Positions 15,323 through 24,673 of a DNA stretch of 64,000 bases are shown here, piece by piece (position 1 is the first letter of the stretch; each line of letters begins with the position of its first letter). Origin of the DNA: Gemmatimonadaceae bacterium. Lineage in GTDB: Bacteria > Gemmatimonadota > Gemmatimonadetes > Gemmatimonadales > Gemmatimonadaceae. Both the position numbers and the translations under genes were made by a program. The DNA is taken from positions 62,001 through 126,000 of the forward strand of contig JAUQWM010000005.1 in the NCBI GenBank assembly GCA_030835125.1. The letters run 5' to 3'. Under the pieces are notes generated by a model. The model did not search any database. It worked only from the letters and a program-made list of their open reading frames with translations, and was not told where the DNA came from.

Positions 15323-17761
15323 CTACACTGCCCGAAGCACCTCCACGGGATCCGTCCGCATCGCGCGCAGCGCCGGCCGCATCATCGCCAGCAGCGCGAC
15401 CCCTACCAGCACGAACTCCGCGGCAACCAGCGCCAGCGCGTCGATGTGGTACAGAAGGCCGATGTACGGATCGACGAACCGGTTCGTCCAGATCGTCGCC
15501 AACCCGCCGATCGCCGTACCGGCGACCACCAGGACCGCGCCGTCGTGCAGCACGTCCAGGAAGACGCGACGGTTCGTGGCGCCGAGAGCCACCCGGATCC
15601 CCACCTCCCGTACCTGCTGGCTCACCGCATGCGACAGCACGCTGTACAGGCCCACGGCGCATAACGCGAGGGACAGCAGCCCGAATGTCCCGAAGACGCG
15701 GGCCAGGAAGCGCTGCTGTTCGATCAGCGCCTTGCGGCCATCATCCCACCCGTACACGAACACGAACCCGCGCGCACCCACGACGTCCCGGAGCGTGCGG
15801 GGAATCGCCGTGCGCACCGCGGCAACATCCACCGCCCGGCCGCGCACGACGAACTGGCGGGATGGGATTGCGCTGCGCAGCGGCCGCGGCCCCGCCTCGA
15901 CCGGCGAGACGAAGGCTGCCTTGCCCGCCAGGTACACCTGCGGCGCGAGTTCCTCGCCTTCAAAACGCGGGACGCTGGTGCGGATCGTCCGCGCAACTCC
16001 CACCACCAGGAACCACGGGCTGATACGCTCCTCGGGGGCAAACTTCACGAGCTTGCCGATCGGATCCTCGCTCCCCCAGATCTTCAGCGCCGTCGCCGAG
16101 TCGATCACCACCACGCCTTCGCTGAGCGCATCATGGTCCTCGAAGTCACGCCCCCGGATGATGGGCACGCCGATCGTGCGAAGCAGGTTCGGGCTGGCGT
16201 AGGTGTAGTTCGGCAGGTACCGGGTGCGGAAGGCGCCACCCGAACGTTCCCCCGTCAGGCTGGGGCCTCGCGTGAGGCTGACGCCGCTCGACCACGCCAC
16301 CGACTCGACACCCGGGAGTCCGCCCAGCCTCGTTTCCGTTCCCGCCCACAGGGCAAGGCGTGTTGCTTCCGACGTATCGGTCCGGGAGCGGGACCCGACC
16401 TGCACCGTCAGGATGCGCGCGGGATCGAAGCCGAAGTCGACTCCCCGGACCACGTGCGATGCGCGAAGCAGTAGCGAGACTCCGGTCAGCATCGCCAGCG
16501 ACAACGCGACCTGTCCGATCACCAGCACGGGGAACCGGCCTCGGCGACGGCCCGTCGTCGAGCCGGAGGCTTCCTTCATGTGCCTCGCGAGGTCGATATC
16601 CGAAAGGCGAAGCGCCGGCAGCAGGCCGAAGACCAGTGCCGAAACGGCGGCCGCGCCTGACGACATCGCGATCACGCGCCAGTTCATCTCGATCACGAAC
16701 AGGCCCATGGGCATCCGCTCGGGCATGTTGGCCCGGAGCAGCGCGCACCCCCACCACGCGGCGAGGAGTCCGAGCACCGCGCCGGCCAGGGCGACGACCA
16801 GGCACTCCGAGAGCACGGCCGCGATGATGTCGTGGCGCCGGGCGCCGAGCGAGAGTCGCAGTGCCATCTCGTGCCGTTTGGCGAGGCCCCGCGCCAGGAC
16901 GAGGTTGGCGAGGTTGGAGCAGGCAATGACCAGGACGGCGAGCGCGCCCGCCACCAGCAGCCAGACGAAGTCGTTGATCCTGATGGGATCTCGCGTCATG
17001 GGCTGCGCGTTGTACACGAACTCGATCCGGCCCTTGCCGTGCAACCGCGTCAGGTACGCGGCGGCTTCCTTGAATTCGGCGTTCAACGAGTCGATGGTCG
17101 CGCCGGGGCGGAGCCTGACGACCGGAGTGAGGTAGCGTTCCGTGGCCGCGGAGGCACGGACGTCGCGCGGAAGCGCGAGCCAGTAGTTCGTTCCCGTCTC
17201 GAAGGAAAGCTCCTGCGGGGCGACCCCGACCACCTGCACCCGGAGTGGCCCGGCATCTCCCTCGATCGTGACCGCGAGGCGCTCGAGCCGTGGCTCTCCC
17301 TCGAACGTGGTCTTCCAGAGCCGCTCGGAGATGACGACGCTCCCAGCCGCGTCCTCGTCGGCGATCGCCTCCGAGAAGAGCCGGCCGGCGACCGGACGGA
17401 CGCCGAGCACCGAGAAGTAGTTGGCGCTGACCCGATGGCCGTTGGCGGTGATGCGGGCATCGCCCGACACGAGTTCGTCCCCGCGCGCGAAGGACTGGTA
17501 CGCGACCTGGGACGCCGACCGCACGAACCGCTCGAGCACGTCGATGCGATCGGCGGTGGTCACCGTGCCCCCCGCTCCATCGCCACGCATGCGGACCTGG
17601 AAAAGCTGGTCCGGTTCGCGCAACGCCGTCCGCGGATGGCGCAATCCGTCGACGAGCCCGAACACCGCCGCCACCACGCCCAGCGCCAGCGCCAGCGAGA
17701 GGATGGCGACTGTCGCGAACGCCGGGCTTCGCCTCAACGACCTGACCGCCGCGTAAAGCAT
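15323..17761 (-). CDS. FtsX/MacB-type ABC permease (ADOP family, no N-terminal ADOP domain), 812 aa
   Basis: ATG 17761 gives MLYAAVRSLRRSPAFATVAI, the usual start of the first transmembrane helix in ADOP permeases. Upstream frame to 18004 is low-quality. The order is TM1, a MacB periplasmic core (about 45-240), an FtsX unit with VLVIACSNLANLVLARGLAKRHEMALR, a second periplasmic core, and a C-terminal FtsX unit with VSQQVREVGIRVALGATNRR. Unlike the three other copies here it lacks the N-terminal helical domain and has no PadR partner. No ATPase gene is adjacent. The role of ADOP proteins is not established. Confidence 0.9.
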   Translation of the reverse strand: MLYAAVRSLRRSPAFATVAILSLALALGVVAAVFGLVDGLRHPRTALREPDQLFQVRMRGDGAGGTVTTADRIDVLERFVRSASQVAYQSFARGDELVSGDARITANGHRVSANYFSVLGVRPVAGRLFSEAIADEDAAGSVVISERLWKTTFEGEPRLERLAVTIEGDAGPLRVQVVGVAPQELSFETGTNYWLALPRDVRASAATERYLTPVVRLRPGATIDSLNAEFKEAAAYLTRLHGKGRIEFVYNAQPMTRDPIRINDFVWLLVAGALAVLVIACSNLANLVLARGLAKRHEMALRLSLGARRHDIIAAVLSECLVVALAGAVLGLLAAWWGCALLRANMPERMPMGLFVIEMNWRVIAMSSGAAAVSALVFGLLPALRLSDIDLARHMKEASGSTTGRRRGRFPVLVIGQVALSLAMLTGVSLLLRASHVVRGVDFGFDPARILTVQVGSRSRTDTSEATRLALWAGTETRLGGLPGVESVAWSSGVSLTRGPSLTGERSGGAFRTRYLPNYTYASPNLLRTIGVPIIRGRDFEDHDALSEGVVVIDSATALKIWGSEDPIGKLVKFAPEERISPWFLVVGVARTIRTSVPRFEGEELAPQVYLAGKAAFVSPVEAGPRPLRSAIPSRQFVVRGRAVDVAAVRTAIPRTLRDVVGARGFVFVYGWDDGRKALIEQQRFLARVFGTFGLLSLALCAVGLYSVLSHAVSQQVREVGIRVALGATNRRVFLDVLHDGAVLVVAGTAIGGLATIWTNRFVDPYIGLLYHIDALALVAAEFVLVGVALLAMMRPALRAMRTDPVEVLRAV

Positions 17762-17810
17762 GCTCGTTGTCGTGAAGTGAATCCCGCCACGTCGCCCGTT
17801 GCGCTTTGCG

Positions 17811-19139
17811 CTAGAACTGATACCCGTGCGGTCCCGCCCGACTGAGGAAGAACACCGATTCCTTCGCCGGCCGGGGATGCGCCTTCCGGTACGCCGCGCT
17901 CCAGCGCCGGAGGAATGCCTTCGCCTCCGAGTCGGGAACCAGTGCCCAGACGCTGCCGCCGAAGCCGGCCCCGAAGGCGGAGGCCGCGGCGGCTCCCAGA
18001 TCACGAGCGGAACGCTGCAACGTCACGGTCTCCGGCACCTGGTTGCCAAGGTGAGCCTCCACCAGGTGCTGGGAGTGATCCACGACCACCCCGAACTCCA
18101 CGAGGGCCCCCCGTTCCAGGGCGTCCGTCGCGGCGGGGATGATCTCGTAGGTTTCCCGGACGAACTGCTCCAGCCGTCCCACCAGGTACGAGGCCGGAAA
18201 CCTGCCGCGCGCGCGCCGCGCCAGTCGCTGCAGCTGCCCGGCGGCGCCGTCGACGGTGCCGAGGACGGCGCCCAGCGTCCGGTCCGAACGCCCGGTGTCC
18301 CGGTTCCACAATGCCAGCAACCGGCTCGCCGCCAGCGAGACGCGGTTGTATTTCGCGAGGGCGCTGCTGGTCTTCGCGGCGTGCACGCCACACGAGCCTA
18401 GCGCGAATACGTGGCCCGGCGGGACGGGCAGCAGGCCCTCGCGCCGGAGCGGGTCCCACGCAAAGCGCGCCAGCCGGTCCGGCTCACTGCAGAGGATGGC
18501 CGTATGGTCCTGGCTCCCGCCGTGCGTCCCGACGCCGGCATCGGCACCGGTGCCGAGGTGCCGGAACACGCGACCGTTCTCCACCGCGCCCAGGTATCCC
18601 GCCAGTTCCTCGCTCGAGGAAATGAGTTCCCGGAAGATCGGGTTGCTGCGGAGGTCGTTGGACTTGGAGAGCGCAATGAACGTGGCGACGACCAGCGCGC
18701 TGGAGCTGCTCATCCCGGCGTCGGGCGGTAGGTCGCTGGCAAGGGCGATGTCGGCGCCCCGCCAATCCGCGGTGAAGTTGACGGTGAGTCGCCGCGCGAC
18801 GGTGGCCACGTACTGGGTCCATGATCCCGGGATCCCGCTTCCCGGGGTGGCAAGGCTCGTCGTGAACGAGGCCTTCTGGTTGAGGGAACGCACGCGCAGG
18901 ATGGGATCCTTCCGCGGCGCGACACGGACACAGAACCCGCGCTCGAGGGCGCAGACGAGGCTCCGCCCCCCGGCGTAGTCGGTGTGCTTGCCCAGCACCT
19001 CGATGCGGCCGGGCACCCAGAGGGACCAGCGCCGTTTGACGGCACCCATGGCGTCGAGCGCCGCGTCGGCGGCCGCGTACAGCGGCGCCTTGGCACGTGC
19101 TTCCTGTTCCGAGAGGCCCAGCTCGACGAGTTGGTTCAT
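17811..19139 (-). CDS. GHMP sugar kinase, galactokinase-like, 442 aa
   Basis: ATG 19139 is chosen over the upstream frame because the protein then begins MNQLVELGLSEQEARAK, normal for the family. GHMP motif 1 reads WVPGRIEVLGKHTDYAGG (about 38-55), motif 2 PPDAGMSSSSALVVA, motif 3 ASAFGAGFGGSVWALVP. Galactokinases usually have GEHTDY; here the Glu is Lys, so sugar choice may differ (another monosaccharide is possible). A sugar nucleotidyltransferase (23815-24633) and a sodium:solute symporter (24674-26464) lie on the same strand beyond an intervening block, which would fit a sugar uptake-activation set. Confidence 0.87.
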   Translation of the reverse strand: MNQLVELGLSEQEARAKAPLYAAADAALDAMGAVKRRWSLWVPGRIEVLGKHTDYAGGRSLVCALERGFCVRVAPRKDPILRVRSLNQKASFTTSLATPGSGIPGSWTQYVATVARRLTVNFTADWRGADIALASDLPPDAGMSSSSALVVATFIALSKSNDLRSNPIFRELISSSEELAGYLGAVENGRVFRHLGTGADAGVGTHGGSQDHTAILCSEPDRLARFAWDPLRREGLLPVPPGHVFALGSCGVHAAKTSSALAKYNRVSLAASRLLALWNRDTGRSDRTLGAVLGTVDGAAGQLQRLARRARGRFPASYLVGRLEQFVRETYEIIPAATDALERGALVEFGVVVDHSQHLVEAHLGNQVPETVTLQRSARDLGAAAASAFGAGFGGSVWALVPDSEAKAFLRRWSAAYRKAHPRPAKESVFFLSRAGPHGYQF

Positions 19140-19178
19140 CGTGGTTCGAGTGGCGGAGGTCCGGATTCCAGAGGCGAC

Positions 19179-19245
19179 GCTGCGTACTGATTGCTGCCTG
19201 CTGCTGCTGCCGCAAGCTGCTGGGGCTGGCCTTGGCACCCGAACC
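19179..19245 (+). repeat. CAG-rich interspersed element, copy C
   Basis: Core GCTGCGTACTGATTGCTGC at 19179-19197, then CTGCTGCTGCTGCCGCAAG and GCTGGGGCTGGCC. It lies between the divergent sugar kinase and PadR genes and is inverted relative to copies A and B. With copy B (22430-22515) it brackets the PadR-ADOP module. Confidence 0.75.
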
Positions 19246-19301
19246 CGGAGCATGCATGCAGGGCGTGGGTGGCGGCAGGGGGTCCGGCTATTCCCTCAAC
19301 G

Positions 19302-19316
19302 GTTGATTGTATCAAC
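19302..19316. promoter_or_regulatory. Inverted repeat before padR 1, candidate operator
   Basis: GTTGATTGTATCAAC is a perfect 6-bp dyad with 3-bp centre, 21 bp before the PadR start codon at 19337. PadR regulators commonly bind such dyads over their own promoter. The sequence differs from the dyads at 32871 and 52469. Confidence 0.55.
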
Positions 19317-19336
19317 GACTGAGGGTAGAATGGGGC

Positions 19337-19684
19337 ATGAGCGGAGACGATGAACTCGACCTGATGCTCGGCACCCTCGACGGACTCGTGCTGCGCACCC
19401 TGACCTGGCGGCCGGCGCACGGTTACGCCATCGCCCGCTGGATCCACGATACCTCGGGTGGGCGCTTCCGCATCCTCGACGGGGCGTTGTACACGGCCCT
19501 CCACCGCCTCGAGGAGCAGGGGTTCGTCGACAGCGAATGGGGCCTCTCCGACAAGGGGAAGCGCGCCAAGTTCTACCGCATAACGACGGCCGGCCGCCGG
19601 CACCTGCGTACCGAGTCGGCGCGCTGGGACCGGTACGTCGAGACCGTGGCCCGGGTCATGAATGCGGGCGAGGCGCCGGCGTGA
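19337..19684 (+). CDS. PadR-family regulator, 115 aa
   Basis: ATG 19337 opens MSGDDELDLMLGTLDGLVLR. The winged-helix pattern follows: AHGYAIARWIHDTSGGRFRI, DGALYTALHRLEEQGFVDSEW, RAKFYRITTAGRRHL. The stop (19682-19684) overlaps the possible GTG start region of the ADOP permease, so the two genes form an operon. In this family the regulator usually represses its own operon; inducer unknown. Confidence 0.95.
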   Translation: MSGDDELDLMLGTLDGLVLRTLTWRPAHGYAIARWIHDTSGGRFRILDGALYTALHRLEEQGFVDSEWGLSDKGKRAKFYRITTAGRRHLRTESARWDRYVETVARVMNAGEAPA

Positions 19685-19695
19685 GGGACGAGCCG

Positions 19696-22401
19696 ATGTG
19701 GCGCCGTTACCTCCGGTTCTGGCGCCCGAGCCTCGAGGATGACGTCAACGACGAACTTCGCTTCCACCTGGAGTCGCGCGTCGAGGAACTCGTGGGGCAG
19801 GGGCTCACGCCCGACGCGGCGGCGGCGCGGGCGCGCGACGAATTCGGCGACGTCGAGGCGGCACGGGACCGGCTGGCCCGCATCGATCGGCGCATTCAGC
19901 AACACCGGGGGCGCCGCTCCTGGTGGGATGCCACCGCCACCGACCTCAGGCACGTCCTGCGGCGATTACGACGCGCGCCGGGAATCACGGTGACGATCAT
20001 CGTGACCATCGCCATCGGCATCGGCTCGGTGGTCTCGATGTACGGCGTCATGCAGCTCCTGCTGCTGGCGCCGCCACCGCACGTCACGCAGCCGGAGCGC
20101 GTGGTGCGCTACTACCGGACGTTCGAGGCCGTCCCCGGACAGCCGGCGCGTGTCACGGACCAGTTGTCCTGGCCCGACTACCAGTGGTTTGCCCGGGACG
20201 CGGCCACCCTGTCGTCCGTGACGGTGGTCCGCGAATTCGATGTCGTGGCTGGGGCAACGGGTTCCGCACGAAAGGTGCACGCCGCGGGGGTTGGCCCGGC
20301 GTTCGCTCGTACGCTGGGTGTCCGTCCCGTCGTTGGCCGGTTCTTCGCCGATGCGGAGACCGACCCGGTCACCGGCACACGACGCGTGGTTCTTGGCTAC
20401 CGCTTCTGGCGCCGATTCTACGATGGCGACGCCGGTGTCATCGGCCAGACACTGCCGGTGAAGGGTCGGCCGTACGAGATCATCGGCGTCGCGCCACGCG
20501 GCTTCCGCGGGGTGGACTTCGCCGACGTCGAGCTCTGGCTTCCGCTGTCCGTGTTCGATGACGGGGAATCGTCGCCCAGCTGGTGGCACCGAGCCGCGTA
20601 CAGCGGATCGGGCATCCTCACGATCGTGGGCAGGCTCGACGCAGGCACGTCGCTCGCGCAGGCCAGTGACGAAGGGACCCGGCTGATGCGGGCGGCGTTC
20701 GAGGAACGATACGGCGGCAGCGGCCGTCGGGTGCCGCGCGTGGCCATCACCGCCCGCCCCGTGACGGGCGCGCTGGATGCCGCCGGCACGGTGATCCCCG
20801 AGGCGAGGATCTCGGCGTGGCTGGTGGGGGTCGCCGCCGTGGTGCTGCTGGTGTCGTGCGCCAACGTGGCCGGCCTCCTCATCCTTGCCGCCATGCGCCG
20901 CCGCCGGGAGGTGGCGGTCCGCATGGCGTTAGGCGAGAGCCGGCGTCGCCTCGCCGCGCAACTGGTGGTGGAGGGCATCGTCCTGGCGCTGGCCGGTGGC
21001 GCGGCGGCGATGGCGGTATTTGCCGCGGGCGGCCGATGGCTGCACCACCTGCTCCTTCCCGCCATGGCCTGGGAGCCGGCGTCGGTCATCGACGTCCCGA
21101 CGGCGATGGTGGCGATCGCCGCGATGACGATGGTGACGATCATCGTGGTGCTCGCGCCGCTCGCGCACACCGGGCGCGATCCCGTCAGCGCACTCCGAGA
21201 GGGAGACGCGCGCAGCGGGCTGCGCCGGTCGCGGGTCCAGACCGGACTGCTGGTGGCCCAGACCGCGCTCGGCATCGTGTTGCTCGTCGGCGCCGGTCTC
21301 TTCGTCCGAAGCCTTCAGGCACTCGGCAACCTGCGGCTCGGCCTGGAACCCGATCACGTCCTGGTGGTGCAACTCAACTACGCCGGGACCGGTCGCGTGA
21401 CGCGTGACATCGTCCCCGTGTACGAACGCGCATTGGAGCGCGTGAGGGCGCTGCCGGGCGTGGAAGGCGCGGCCGTTTCCGTCAACGTTCCCTTCCGGGG
21501 GGCAAGCAGCGCCGGCATCCACTTCCCGGGACTCGACAGCATGCCGCCCCTTCCGGGGCGGGGATACCCGCTGGTGAATTACGTCTCCCCTGGCTTCTTC
21601 CGGACGACCGGGACGCGGCTCCTGGCCGGAAGGGACTTTGCCGAGCACGAGCGCGCCACCGGAGACGTCGTCATTGTGAACGAGGCGACGGCGCGACTCG
21701 CGTGGCCCGGTCGCAGCGCCATCGGGGAGTGCGTGCAGCAGCAGGCGGGCGGACCGTGCGCGACTGTGGTCGGCGTCGTCGAGAACGCGCGGCTCTTTCA
21801 ACTGGTGGACGAGGAGCCGTCCGTTCTCGTTTATCGGCCGCTCGACCCGGCGCTCGATGACGATCGGGCGCTGCTCGTCCGCGTCCCGCCGGAGCGGATC
21901 GACGAGATGCGGCGCACGCTCTGGCAGGCGCTGGAAGCGCTCGAACCGGGACTGCCGTACGCGGACATCACGACGCTGCAGTCGACGCTGGATCCGCAGA
22001 TGCGACCATGGCGGCTTGGAGCGAGCGTCTTCGTCGCGTTCGCCCTGGTCGCACTCGTGCTGGCGGCGATCGGCCTGTACGCGGCGGTGGCGTTCACCGT
22101 GACGCAGCGGACGCGCGAGATCGGTGTGCGCATGGCGATCGGTGCCGCCGCACCGGACGTGGCGATCATGGTGGTGTTCGATGGACTGCGCGTAGGGCTC
22201 GGCGGCGTTGCGATCGGCCTGCTGGCGGCGTTCTGGTCGAGCCGCTTCCTGGGAGACCTGCTCTTCGCCGTGTCACCGCGCGATGGGCTGGTACTCGGTG
22301 CGGCGGCGGTCTTGATGCTGCTGGTCACCATCGGTGCAAGCCTGGTGCCGGCGCACCGGGCAACGCAGGTGGACCCGCTCATCGCGCTGCAAAGCGAGTA
22401 G
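19696..22401 (+). CDS. ADOP-family ABC permease, 901 aa
   Basis: ATG 19696 is preceded by GAGGGACGAG; a GTG at 19681 would add five residues. Residues about 5-75 are the N-terminal ADOP helical domain (DDVNDELRFHLESRVEELVG, ARDEFGDVEAARDRLARIDR). A first FtsX/MacB unit follows with TM at about 95-120 and CANVAGLLILAAMRRRREVA near 390, then a second unit ending in QRTREIGVRMAIGAAAPDVA and a C-terminal TM with VPAHRATQVDPLIALQSE. It has no cognate ATPase in the window. Regulated with padR 1. Confidence 0.93.
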   Translation: MWRRYLRFWRPSLEDDVNDELRFHLESRVEELVGQGLTPDAAAARARDEFGDVEAARDRLARIDRRIQQHRGRRSWWDATATDLRHVLRRLRRAPGITVTIIVTIAIGIGSVVSMYGVMQLLLLAPPPHVTQPERVVRYYRTFEAVPGQPARVTDQLSWPDYQWFARDAATLSSVTVVREFDVVAGATGSARKVHAAGVGPAFARTLGVRPVVGRFFADAETDPVTGTRRVVLGYRFWRRFYDGDAGVIGQTLPVKGRPYEIIGVAPRGFRGVDFADVELWLPLSVFDDGESSPSWWHRAAYSGSGILTIVGRLDAGTSLAQASDEGTRLMRAAFEERYGGSGRRVPRVAITARPVTGALDAAGTVIPEARISAWLVGVAAVVLLVSCANVAGLLILAAMRRRREVAVRMALGESRRRLAAQLVVEGIVLALAGGAAAMAVFAAGGRWLHHLLLPAMAWEPASVIDVPTAMVAIAAMTMVTIIVVLAPLAHTGRDPVSALREGDARSGLRRSRVQTGLLVAQTALGIVLLVGAGLFVRSLQALGNLRLGLEPDHVLVVQLNYAGTGRVTRDIVPVYERALERVRALPGVEGAAVSVNVPFRGASSAGIHFPGLDSMPPLPGRGYPLVNYVSPGFFRTTGTRLLAGRDFAEHERATGDVVIVNEATARLAWPGRSAIGECVQQQAGGPCATVVGVVENARLFQLVDEEPSVLVYRPLDPALDDDRALLVRVPPERIDEMRRTLWQALEALEPGLPYADITTLQSTLDPQMRPWRLGASVFVAFALVALVLAAIGLYAAVAFTVTQRTREIGVRMAIGAAAPDVAIMVVFDGLRVGLGGVAIGLLAAFWSSRFLGDLLFAVSPRDGLVLGAAAVLMLLVTIGASLVPAHRATQVDPLIALQSE

Positions 22402-22429
22402 GCGCACGCATGCGGAACGGGTTGATCCA

Positions 22430-22515
22430 GCCCCAGCCCCAGCCCCAGCCCCAGCCCCAGCCCCCACCCCCAGCCCGCAGTACCAGCAGCAGTAAGCAGC
22501 AATCAGCCACGCAGC
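22430..22515 (-). repeat. CAG-rich interspersed element, copy B
   Basis: About seven CCCCAG hexamers (22430-22476), then CAGCAG triplets and the core GCAGCAATCAGCCACGCAGC (22496-22515), which has one extra C relative to copy A. It lies in the 121-bp gap between the convergent ADOP and AAA ATPase genes, 7 bp from the ATPase stop; copy A also sits next to the stop of a minus-strand gene. Confidence 0.8.
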
Positions 22516-22522
22516 ATGACCT

Positions 22523-23692
22523 CTACCCCCGAACCACATCCCCCAGCGTCGTCTGCTCCACCCAGCGACGAAAGAAAGGACTGTCGAAAGCATACCCCAC
22601 GGGGTTTGCCGCCTTCACCAGGTGGCCCGCGTGCACCAGCGCACTGGCCGCGTTGGTCGTCGATCCGCTGCTTCCCAGACCGAATCGCCGAAGCGACGAT
22701 GACCGGGTGAGGCCCTCGGTCAGGGCGGCCACCGCACGAAGGACGTTCTGCTGCAGCGGTGTCAGGCCCATCCAGGTTGCCTCGAGGAGTGCGCCCTGTG
22801 CGGTAACGATGTCATCGACTGCAAGGGTCACCTCGGCTGCGTCTGCGGTGCCGGCCGACGCGCTCCGGTCAAAACACTGTCGCGCCACCAGCACGATATC
22901 GCGTGTGCGCGGCCCTGCCGCTGACACCACCTCCGCACCCACCCCCGCTGCCTTCACGCCCGCACTCGTCAGGCGCGCGTCGATCCACTGTGCCATATGG
23001 CCAGGGTCGATGGGGCCGAAATGCAGGTGGTCGGCGAGACCGTAGAACGCCCGTCCCTTGTCCAGCATCCGCTCGATGATGTGCGCCTGTGACCCCGCGA
23101 GTACGTAACTGACGTGCTGGTGCTGCTGCAGGATCCCGCGCAGGTGCCACTCGGCGGACTCGCCGCCGAACCGGCCGATCTCCTGAAACTCATCGAGCAC
23201 GATCGCCAGGCTCACCTGCCGCTGCCTGGCCATGGCGTCGACCGCGTCCAGCGTCTGGCCAAGCGAGCGACGCTGGTCCTCCAGCGACGATGATCGCAAC
23301 TCGAGGTCGAGGCTCGGAACGACCAGCCCCGTCGTCGCGTCAGGCGACAACGACAGCTTGAGGCCGATACGCGAGACGAAGTCGCCGATGGCGTCCCGCC
23401 ACTTCCGCCCGAGGGCGCGTCCGGCCGCTTCGAGCACGCGGTTCGCGATGTCCACCAGCGCCGAGGCCGTTGAAACATCGACCAGGAAGGCAACACCGCC
23501 CTGCTGCTCGTGACGCGCAATCGCCTGCATCAGGGCCGAGGTCTTTCCCATCCTCCTCGGGCCGTACACCATCAGCTTCGCGCTCGGTTCCCGGAACGTC
23601 CTCTCGATTCGAGCGAGCTCCTCCACCCGGTCGGTGAAGAAGTCTTCGGTGACGACCCCATGCACCCGGAACGGGTTTTCGTCAGTAATCAC
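22523..23692 (-). CDS. AAA ATPase of the archaeal-ATPase/STAND type, 389 aa
   Basis: MITDENPFRVHGVVTEDFFT and RVEELARIERTF lead to Walker A LMVYGPRRMGKTSALMQA (about 40-57) and Walker B VSLAIVLDEFQEIGRFGG; sensor region YVLAGSQAHIIERML follows. The C-terminal 110 residues form a winged-helix-like part (LTPLQQNVLRAVAALTEGL). Such proteins (PF01637-like) occur as orphan ATPases in mobile or accessory regions. The substrate or partner is unknown. It has its own strong promoter (23721-23749), unlike most genes here, and no co-directional partner. Confidence 0.88.
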   Translation of the reverse strand: MITDENPFRVHGVVTEDFFTDRVEELARIERTFREPSAKLMVYGPRRMGKTSALMQAIARHEQQGGVAFLVDVSTASALVDIANRVLEAAGRALGRKWRDAIGDFVSRIGLKLSLSPDATTGLVVPSLDLELRSSSLEDQRRSLGQTLDAVDAMARQRQVSLAIVLDEFQEIGRFGGESAEWHLRGILQQHQHVSYVLAGSQAHIIERMLDKGRAFYGLADHLHFGPIDPGHMAQWIDARLTSAGVKAAGVGAEVVSAAGPRTRDIVLVARQCFDRSASAGTADAAEVTLAVDDIVTAQGALLEATWMGLTPLQQNVLRAVAALTEGLTRSSSLRRFGLGSSGSTTNAASALVHAGHLVKAANPVGYAFDSPFFRRWVEQTTLGDVVRG

Positions 23693-23720
23693 GGCCAGTT
23701 GCTGTAGCTTTGGAAAGCAT

Positions 23721-23749
23721 TATCGCTGTATGATCTTAAACTTTCAATA
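23721..23749 (-). promoter_or_regulatory. Sigma-70-type promoter of the AAA ATPase gene
   Basis: Minus strand TTGAAA (23749-23744), 17-bp spacer, GATAAT (23726-23721). Predicted start about 23714, some 22 nt before the ATG at 23692. The 120-bp gap is markedly AT-rich for this genome. Three copies of CTGTAG/CTACAG-type half-sites (about 23703, 23731 and 23753) flank it and may bind a regulator. Confidence 0.72.
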
Positions 23750-23814
23750 ACTACAGCGCAATGGTTCCAGGATAGAGTTCGAGTGTCAACTCGTTCTCCC
23801 GCTGCGACTTGCGC

Positions 23815-24633
23815 TTACAGCGATACCCGGACTTCCGCGAGAAGGCGCTCCACCGACGAGACGTCGGCGCGGGTGGCGAGGTCCAGCACGGCGGCTGACT
23901 GCGGCACGACGCGGAACGGCTCGCCGAGTTCGTTCATCGCGATGCGGACCGCATCCACCAGTTCGAGTTCACCGCGCGGAGAGGGTTTCACCCGGCGGCA
24001 GGCCTCGTAGATGACCGGCATGAAGGCCCAGAGGTTCATGCTCACCAACGCGTGCCCGCCCATGGCCGTGAAGGTGTCCTCGTCAGGCTTCTCCACGATG
24101 TCGTCCAGAAATCCGTCGTGGCCGACCCGGAGCAGCGCATAACGACGGATGCGATCCGCGCCGATGTTGCCCCGGGTCACCAGCGCCTCGCGGTCGAATC
24201 CGCAGAGGCCCGATCCCTCCAGGCTCATGAGTGCCCGAACGGCATCGGCCGGGTAGTAGTTGTCGGCATTGAGCACCAGGAACCGCTCGCCCCTGGTGAA
24301 CGGCTCGGCGGACAGCACGGCGTCGGCGGTTCCCTTCGGCTCGGCCTGCACCGCAAACGCGATCCGCAGGCGCCGCAACGTCATTTCATGGTGGAAGTGT
24401 CGCTGCACGTCCTCCGAATCCGGCGCCACGACCAGGCACACCTCCTGCACCCGGGCGTCGGCGAGCGCGCTGAGGACGTAGTGCAGGAATGGCCGCCCCT
24501 GCCCCAGGGGCATCATCCCCTTCAGGCCCTCGACCGCCGCCGCGGCCTGAGCCGTCGACAGCGCCGCCCCGGGGTCTTCGCGGCGCATCCGCGAGCCGAT
24601 GCCTCGCGCCAGGATCACGGCCCTGACGGTCAT
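23815..24633 (-). CDS. Sugar nucleotidyltransferase (NTP-transferase), 272 aa
   Basis: The N-terminus MTVRAVILARGIGSRMR is the G-x-G-x-R nucleotide loop of sugar-1-phosphate nucleotidylyltransferases (Ala-Arg-Gly in place of the usual Ala-Gly-Gly). EPKGTADAVLSAEPF and the metal-site region FLVLNADNYYP follow, then GHALVSMNLWAFMPVIYEA. It is probably cytoplasmic and activates a sugar phosphate. It is 40 bp downstream of the symporter gene on the same strand, suggesting one operon. Confidence 0.88.
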   Translation of the reverse strand: MTVRAVILARGIGSRMRREDPGAALSTAQAAAAVEGLKGMMPLGQGRPFLHYVLSALADARVQEVCLVVAPDSEDVQRHFHHEMTLRRLRIAFAVQAEPKGTADAVLSAEPFTRGERFLVLNADNYYPADAVRALMSLEGSGLCGFDREALVTRGNIGADRIRRYALLRVGHDGFLDDIVEKPDEDTFTAMGGHALVSMNLWAFMPVIYEACRRVKPSPRGELELVDAVRIAMNELGEPFRVVPQSAAVLDLATRADVSSVERLLAEVRVSL

Positions 24634-24673
24634 CGCGGATCCTCCCGGTGCCTGACGACTCGGGTCACCCGGC

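Noticed and set aside
22430-22476. CCCCAG hexamer tract as a CRISPR-like or phase-variation array
   Set aside because: Units are simple 6-mers with no spacers; better explained as part of the interspersed element.
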